Source: Hawksworthiomyces lignivorus (Eukaryota; Ascomycota; Sordariomycetes; Ophiostomatales; Ophiostomataceae). Taken from it: a DNA stretch of 23,910 nucleotides. The stretch lies in contig NTMA01000170.1 of the NCBI GenBank assembly GCA_002917075.1, positions 1 to 23,910 on the forward strand, in the 5' to 3' direction. Below are positions 19,186 through 23,910 of this stretch, piece after piece. The notes under the pieces were generated by a model. It was not told where the DNA came from and searched no databases. It saw nothing but the letters and a program-made list of their open reading frames with translations. The stretch's first letter is position 1. Every line of letters begins with the position of its first letter. A program made the position numbers and the translations under genes.

Positions 19186-20054
19186 TTAGTCGTGCTTAAT
19201 CGCAAGTGAGCCAACTGGTAGGTCGATAGCTGTGCCACCATTACCCCAGAGACCCGCCGCACCGGCGTAATCTATATTAATAGTCAGCCTTCACATTTGT
19301 CTAATCATTTCCCAATCCTTCCTTCCCAAGTTAACCATAAACAACTTACACGCAAGGAATGCGGAAATGAAACCGGTTGCGCTCGATGCCGTCAGGAGGC
19401 CATTGACGCCCGTCATGTAGCCGGTCGCAATGAACAGCAGCGTGAAGTCAACAAACACCAGCAAGAGCAGAAGCACCCAAGACGCGCGGGTGGCGGCGAC
19501 CGTGAAGATTACGCAAACGATAAACCATGCCCATACAAACATAGCGATAGCCTGTCCCAGGTCAGGAAGAGGCTCGCCCGTGGTTGGGTCAGCATACGCA
19601 GCCAGGATGCCGGTGCCGGGGATGAAGATCAGGGCATAGGCGACATTGAAACCTGCGAATGACGAAAAGACAGTCGCACCGAACTGAATCAAGTATGTTA
19701 GTCTCCAAATCGGCGATCATGGGAGATAAATCAGATCAAACAGAACATGAATGAACCACTTACAGTATTGCCAGTAATAAATTCCATAATGCCCGAAATA
19801 TACTGACACAAACCGCCAAAAAATATCATAGTGCTGATAATAATGTTAGGCTCCGCAACGCCGCGGGGCTTAAGAGTCATCAACGACAGCAAAAAAATGC
19901 TCGTTCCGAACGCTGTTAGTCCCAGCGGCGCTGGATTAGCGAAGTTGCGTGGTACATATGGCAGAGCCGGCTGGTCACGGGGCGAGATGGTGACCTGCGC
20001 CTCGAGGTCGGCGCCACCTGTTTTAGAGTTGACAGAAGGTGTAGAGGCAGCCAT
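19186..20054 (-). CDS. GPR1/FUN34/YaaH (AceTr) family acetate/ammonium transporter-like protein
   Basis: Exons 20054-19764, 19683-19350 and 19271-19186 encode 236 aa, the usual family length. Relatives (yeast Ady2/Ato1, Aspergillus AcpA and AlcS) are small plasma-membrane proteins tied to acetate uptake or ammonium export. The family signature NPAPLGL is at residues 40-46. About six hydrophobic segments follow, for example LTAFGTSIFLLSLMTL and FVWAWFIVCVIFTVAA, with FGATVFSSF after the second. Intron 1 (19684-19763, 80 bp, GTAAGT, GACTAAC branch, TTCAG) joins ITGNT to FGATVF in phase 0. Intron 2 (19272-19349, 78 bp, GTAAGT, GCTGAC branch, ATATAG) gives FLAYYAGAAGLWGN and the typical LPVG near the end; the protein ends AIKHD. 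Without intron 2 the frame would stop at 19291 with an atypical tail. The start is ATG at 20054. Substrate is inferred from the family only. Confidence 0.9.
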
Positions 20055-21621
20055 TGCTCTATCTTGTTTGCTTCTTCTACTGTTGAATTAGCAAGGAGAG
20101 AGGTTGAAGACAAGGTCGGCTGTCAGGAGATGACGAATGGAGAAAAACTAGGATAAGGACGGGGAATAAGGGGCGATGGGGAACCCTTGGTAGACAGGCT
20201 ATGGTCTAGTCTTTATGAAAACTCCCACATGGAACACGAGATAAAGAAAAAGAAAATCGAAGCGATAGAAAGTTCCAACCCATTGGATGGGAATGATGTG
20301 GGTGGTGGCTGTGGGAAGGCAATGCAACCTGCTCCGAGCATCTGGAAAAGAGTGGGAATGAAGCAGAGAACTTTGGGATACATGTGGGCAAGTGAGACAA
20401 GAAGATAATCTGCAAGTCTGTGGGTTTATTGCGATGTGCATGAATCGGTCTTCTGGGGAGCTGTTACTGTAGAAAACAGCCGCAGTCATAACAAGTAAAA
20501 CTTACTTATGCTAAAAGTAGTCGAAATACAAACAGAAATGAGTGAGCGTGGTGGCAGTTGGAGCAGAGAAACACGATTAAAAAGAGTGATTGGAACAGAA
20601 GAAGTTTGGATGGAAGGGGAGAGAAGAGAAGGAGAGAATGTAGTCAAGAAGGAGAGGAAAGAAGCTACATAAAAGGGGAAAGATCTGCGGGAAAGTTATC
20701 TCAGGGAGATAATAAAATAAGGAAAACGGAAATTCAGAAATAGATTGGATAACTGATCTTGGGCTGAGTAAATAACTATGTTTGTTCTGCCAAGCTCAAA
20801 GAAGCGGAGTGGGCTAATTGGAGGTGTTCTTGATACTACTGTGTTACTCTATTTTCATGTCGTGTATGACATATACTCGTATACCACCAGTGCACGTTTG
20901 TCGACGAGATTACGCTTGTGCCAGGGTGATGTGCCCTTAGCCTTCGGATACCTTATGAAAAGAGCTAAAGAGCTGACTCTATGCTTAGGTGGGATGGATT
21001 AAACAAGCAACAAAGAAATGGACGAGACGAATTAAAATAAAAAAGGGGGGAAGGAGAATGTGGTTAAAGGAAGCATGGGGTTGGCTTGATGAGGGAAACG
21101 TATGCGTAAGAGAGCGGACGTGGAGTCAAAAGGGAGACAAGGGCGAAAGTATCTGGAGGAAAGAACGCAATAACACGGAGTAGGTGCATACAGACTTGGA
21201 AAGATGTTCCGATCATCGTATCAATGGCCCTTTTATAGTTTTATTGTATTTTACTTCTTTCGTCTTCCTAGTGGGGGTATAGGTTGCAAGGGTCTGGAGT
21301 AAAAGGTTGATAGGAATGGCATTGACGTGGATTCAACTTCGATGGATTTCATTATATCGTGCGAAAGGAATAAAGTAATATGCATTATATTCTTGTGCAA
21401 CTTCGCACGATGCAGGAGAGCTGGGGGTATCATAAGATACGGAATGGTTGTTATCTAATTTATGTAAGTCTCCAGCCAGGGTTGCATGCGATGGCCAAGT
21501 AAAAAAGAGAAGGAAGCTCGTAAATGTAATATGTTGAGAGAAGAATCATGATAAAAGAGCGTCTTTGGCTCCGGACCTTTGCTTTATTGCAGCTATTTTT
21601 GACTCGCTTTGCGGTTGGTTA

Positions 21622-21749
21622 CTCGGTAACAAATAACTCTCTGCTGCAGTTTCGCAATAAATTGCCTCACTAGGACCATCGATGAAATCTTATGACTGAT
21701 AGAACTGCAGCCTGTGGGTCCACAGGCTTACATTCGCTTCGTTACCGAG
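21622..21749. repeat. Nested inverted repeats (three stems)
   Basis: The outer stem is CTCGGTAAC (21622-21630) with GTTACCGAG (21741-21749). The inner stem is CTGCAGTT (21644-21651) with AACTGCAG (21703-21710). A near-perfect palindrome, AGCCTGTGGGTCCACAGGCT, follows at 21709-21728. The stems are compatible in order, except for a two-base overlap between the inner stem and the palindrome. It may be a structured RNA, a regulatory site or a small element relic. Confidence 0.5.
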
Positions 21750-22559
21750 AGAATTTCGTTGCTTTTAATATGCAAAGTGGTTATCCCCAAGGATTTTTTA
21801 GGCGGCGTTTTCGGTTTGTTTTGTGTTTGTGATATCTATTGTGCCTGGGAGCCAGCTTTTGTTGCTTGGTTCGGTGTCCACATTTAATTCGGTCTCTTCC
21901 AATCTGCTGCTTCTGAGTTTTTCAAGTATCAGTCTCTCCCCTCCCATGCTCTTTTTCGAGCCTCGTCAGCCTGCCGATTGACAAGGGAGGCATGCAAGCT
22001 ACCAAGAGAGCATGAAACATTGTGCCTCTATTGGCTGACTGTTAGAAAGAGAAAAAATCATATTGCTCAACACATTCGTGCTTGCAGCTCGCCAGGGAAT
22101 GTACAAGTTATACGTAAATGTATATTGGCACTTGTGCGCAAAATACGCATAAGTACTGATGCGCATGCCGGCGACATGTGAAGGTAGGCTTTGGGAATAG
22201 ACCCTTGTCTTGCATATGGGTTGAGTCTGAATTTCTTTCCTAGTTTCCCTCCACATGTTAAAAAAAAAAGGAATGACTGTCATGGAAGCGAAGGGGTTTT
22301 TCTTTTCTCCCGCCGTTGAAACGAGGGTGCCCATGAATGAAGTGTCGTTGACTGCAACATGAAAAATTACATAAACAGACGCGGGAAATTCGGGCACTGC
22401 GCCGGTTTGGTACGCTAGCCCTTTTGTATACTAGTCAAACTTAGTGTGGGGGTTGAATTTTCTTTGTGATGGGTTCTTTCACATTGTACCTCTTGTGTCT
22501 GCTCACACGGTGTGCTTTCAACGTGCAGGGGTTAGTTTGGGAGGTCTGTCAGTACCCAC

Positions 22560-22597
22560 CTTCGTAGTCGTACTCGCTGAAGGTTTTCACTACGAAG
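22560..22597. repeat. 9-bp perfect inverted repeat
   Basis: CTTCGTAGT at 22560-22568 is complementary to ACTACGAAG at 22589-22597, with a 20-base loop. Its function is unknown. Confidence 0.45.
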
Positions 22598-23880
22598 TAC
22601 GCCCGAGGTTTGGTGCATGTGCAAAATTCTGAGCTTTTATGTAGTCCGTGTTGCTACCATCACAAGCCTGCGTGAGAATTGTAAGCCCTTCCTTGCGAGA
22701 TCATATAGAAACAAAAAGGTTGTGCCCAATCTTATGCTTCCCCCAAGGTCGTATGTTTAATGATTCTCTCGTCGTTTTCTCCAAACGGCTTGTGGCTCAT
22801 TTAGATTGAATGAAAGAATCTTCGTCCAGCAAAAGTGCCTCGCGTCCAATTTAAGCTAATCTAATTGACGAGACATACGCAGGAACACTGCAGTTTCCGT
22901 TACGCTCGTGGGTGTTGCTAGAAGAGCGGTGAGGACGTCTTCATTTCTTGCGCTGCGATTGCTGGCCTTGATTCAGTCGATTTTGACAGGTATTGCCACC
23001 AGCAAACTTCAATTTCTGATAGATAGCTCTTATCCAAGCAAAGCAGTAGCACAGGAGCTTTTCATTAAAAAAAATTACCAGGTTGATTTTCTAGGATACA
23101 GGAGTACGTCGCAGAATGGTGCGTTCTCGGACGGGAGCCAGTGCGTCCTCCGCTGTGGGCTCCCTTTCTTAGCTTCGTAGTCGACGTTATGTATACAAGG
23201 ATGAATATTAAGATTGGCCTTTTCCTCACTATCGTATTGTACCTTCGCCCGAAGTACCGTCGTATGGAGAACACTACGGAGTTTTAGTATGTACGGTAGA
23301 TACACAAATTATAGTTCGATCTAGAGCTTATTCCTCATCCCCACCCCACCTCGTTACATAGAGGCAAGCTTTTCCCATCAATACTCCATAGCTAAAGAAA
23401 GTCGCATCGTTATTATTGCGCCCTTAGTGTACTAATCTCTTACTTCAAACGAGTGTATAAAACTTATGTACATGCGAACCAAAACCCAGCTTGTCCAATT
23501 CTAGCACGGCAATTCATCCAGACATGGCCTCATAGCTCAGCCAATCTTAGTCTCCTTCATTTTGGTACATATAAATAAAAGATGACGACCTTTCTATGCT
23601 AGACTAATACCAAATTTTTTTTTATCGGCCCACGTTGCAAGGTGGTTACAGAGTATTATAGAATTAAATACAAAAATATTGTGTAGCCGGTCGCACAAAT
23701 CAGTAGCTTGCATTGTTTGGATACACCTCTGGCCCTTGGAGGTCGGCTGGCCGTGCACAAAAATGAAGTGCACACGCGTATGCACGATCACTTTTCCTTA
23801 AATTCTTTCTCCCAGTAGAATGGGCGGGAGGTGCAATCCTTCAGATCTTATGCAAATCTCGGAAGTTATAATGACAGCTA

Positions 23881-23910
23881 ACTCCCTCCCTCCCTCCCCC
23901 CCCTTCTTTC
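23881..23910. repeat. Pyrimidine (CCCT)n tract at the window edge
   Basis: A short (TCCC)n run passes into eight or more C residues and then CTTCTTTC; it is cut by the window end. Confidence 0.7.

Larger units (their letters stand above)
20055..23910. other. Gene-poor region with purine-rich tract and inverted repeats
   Basis: No open frame here resembles a protein I know; the longest (21999-22397 minus, 132 codons) reads like chance. The first part should be the transporter promoter and 5' UTR. About 20540-21180 is strongly purine-rich on the plus strand, which explains the Lys/Arg/Glu-rich open frames. Inverted repeats lie at 21622-21749 and 22560-22597. The last 30 bases are a CCCT-type pyrimidine run of the kind often found in fungal promoters, so a gene may begin just outside the window. 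Confidence 0.45.

Noticed and set aside
19291..19349. Transporter C-terminus reading on to a stop at 19291 (CKLFMVNLGRKDW...)
   Set aside because: A GTAAGT donor at 19349 and the GCTGAC...ATATAG acceptor restore the family's YYAGAAGL...LPVG ending.
5831..20054. Secondary-metabolite or other functional gene cluster
   Set aside because: The five genes belong to unrelated housekeeping or transport families; no synthase, tailoring enzyme or pathway regulator is present.
21999..22397. 132-codon minus-strand open frame
   Set aside because: No domain, signal or recognisable pattern; composition resembles chance reading of intergenic DNA.

Overview
The window looks like nuclear DNA of a filamentous ascomycete (Pezizomycotina); I cannot name the species. 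The evidence is short spliceosomal introns (63-111 bp, GTAAGT-like donors, CTAAC/CTGAC branch sites, YAG acceptors), widely spaced monocistronic genes, fungal-type protein families, and a block of extreme AT richness with degraded repeats, as repeat-induced point mutation (RIP) leaves behind.

Layout. Bases 1 to about 5,530 are an AT-rich, gene-free repeat block. It holds an 8-copy 45-bp minisatellite, two diverged direct copies of one old repeat, a solo LTR (1345-1931, TG...CA ends, 5-bp target duplication) inside the first copy, and a pair of inverted MITE-like sequences (about 620-798 and 5227-5325). From about 5,530 onward the composition is normal and there are five protein genes. Four are on the minus strand: TFIID subunit TAF8 (5831-7489), a CorA-like two-TM membrane protein (7907-10124), a secreted PI-PLC-X-like phosphodiesterase (about 11033-12365) and a GPR1/FUN34/YaaH acetate/ammonium transporter-like protein (19186-20054). 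One is on the plus strand: the RAD5 DNA-damage-tolerance helicase/ubiquitin ligase (14738-18597). All five are spliced, and I rebuilt their exon joins from splice signals, reading phase and family motifs. The last 3.85 kb (20055-23910) has no gene I can support; it holds a purine-rich tract and several inverted repeats.

How the genes relate. This is a mixed housekeeping neighbourhood: transcription initiation, DNA damage tolerance, membrane transport and lipid/phosphodiester hydrolysis. There is no operon-like or biosynthetic-cluster logic. The PLC-like gene and RAD5 diverge from a 2.4-kb intergenic region, and RAD5 and the transporter gene converge. The clearest regulatory signal is a pair of ACGCGT (MCB/MBF-type) boxes about 130-155 bp before the RAD5 start, which fits S-phase expression.

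I see no convincing new multi-gene system. The most informative structure is the nested history of the AT-rich block, where the solo LTR with its empty-site relative can be read directly from the sequence.
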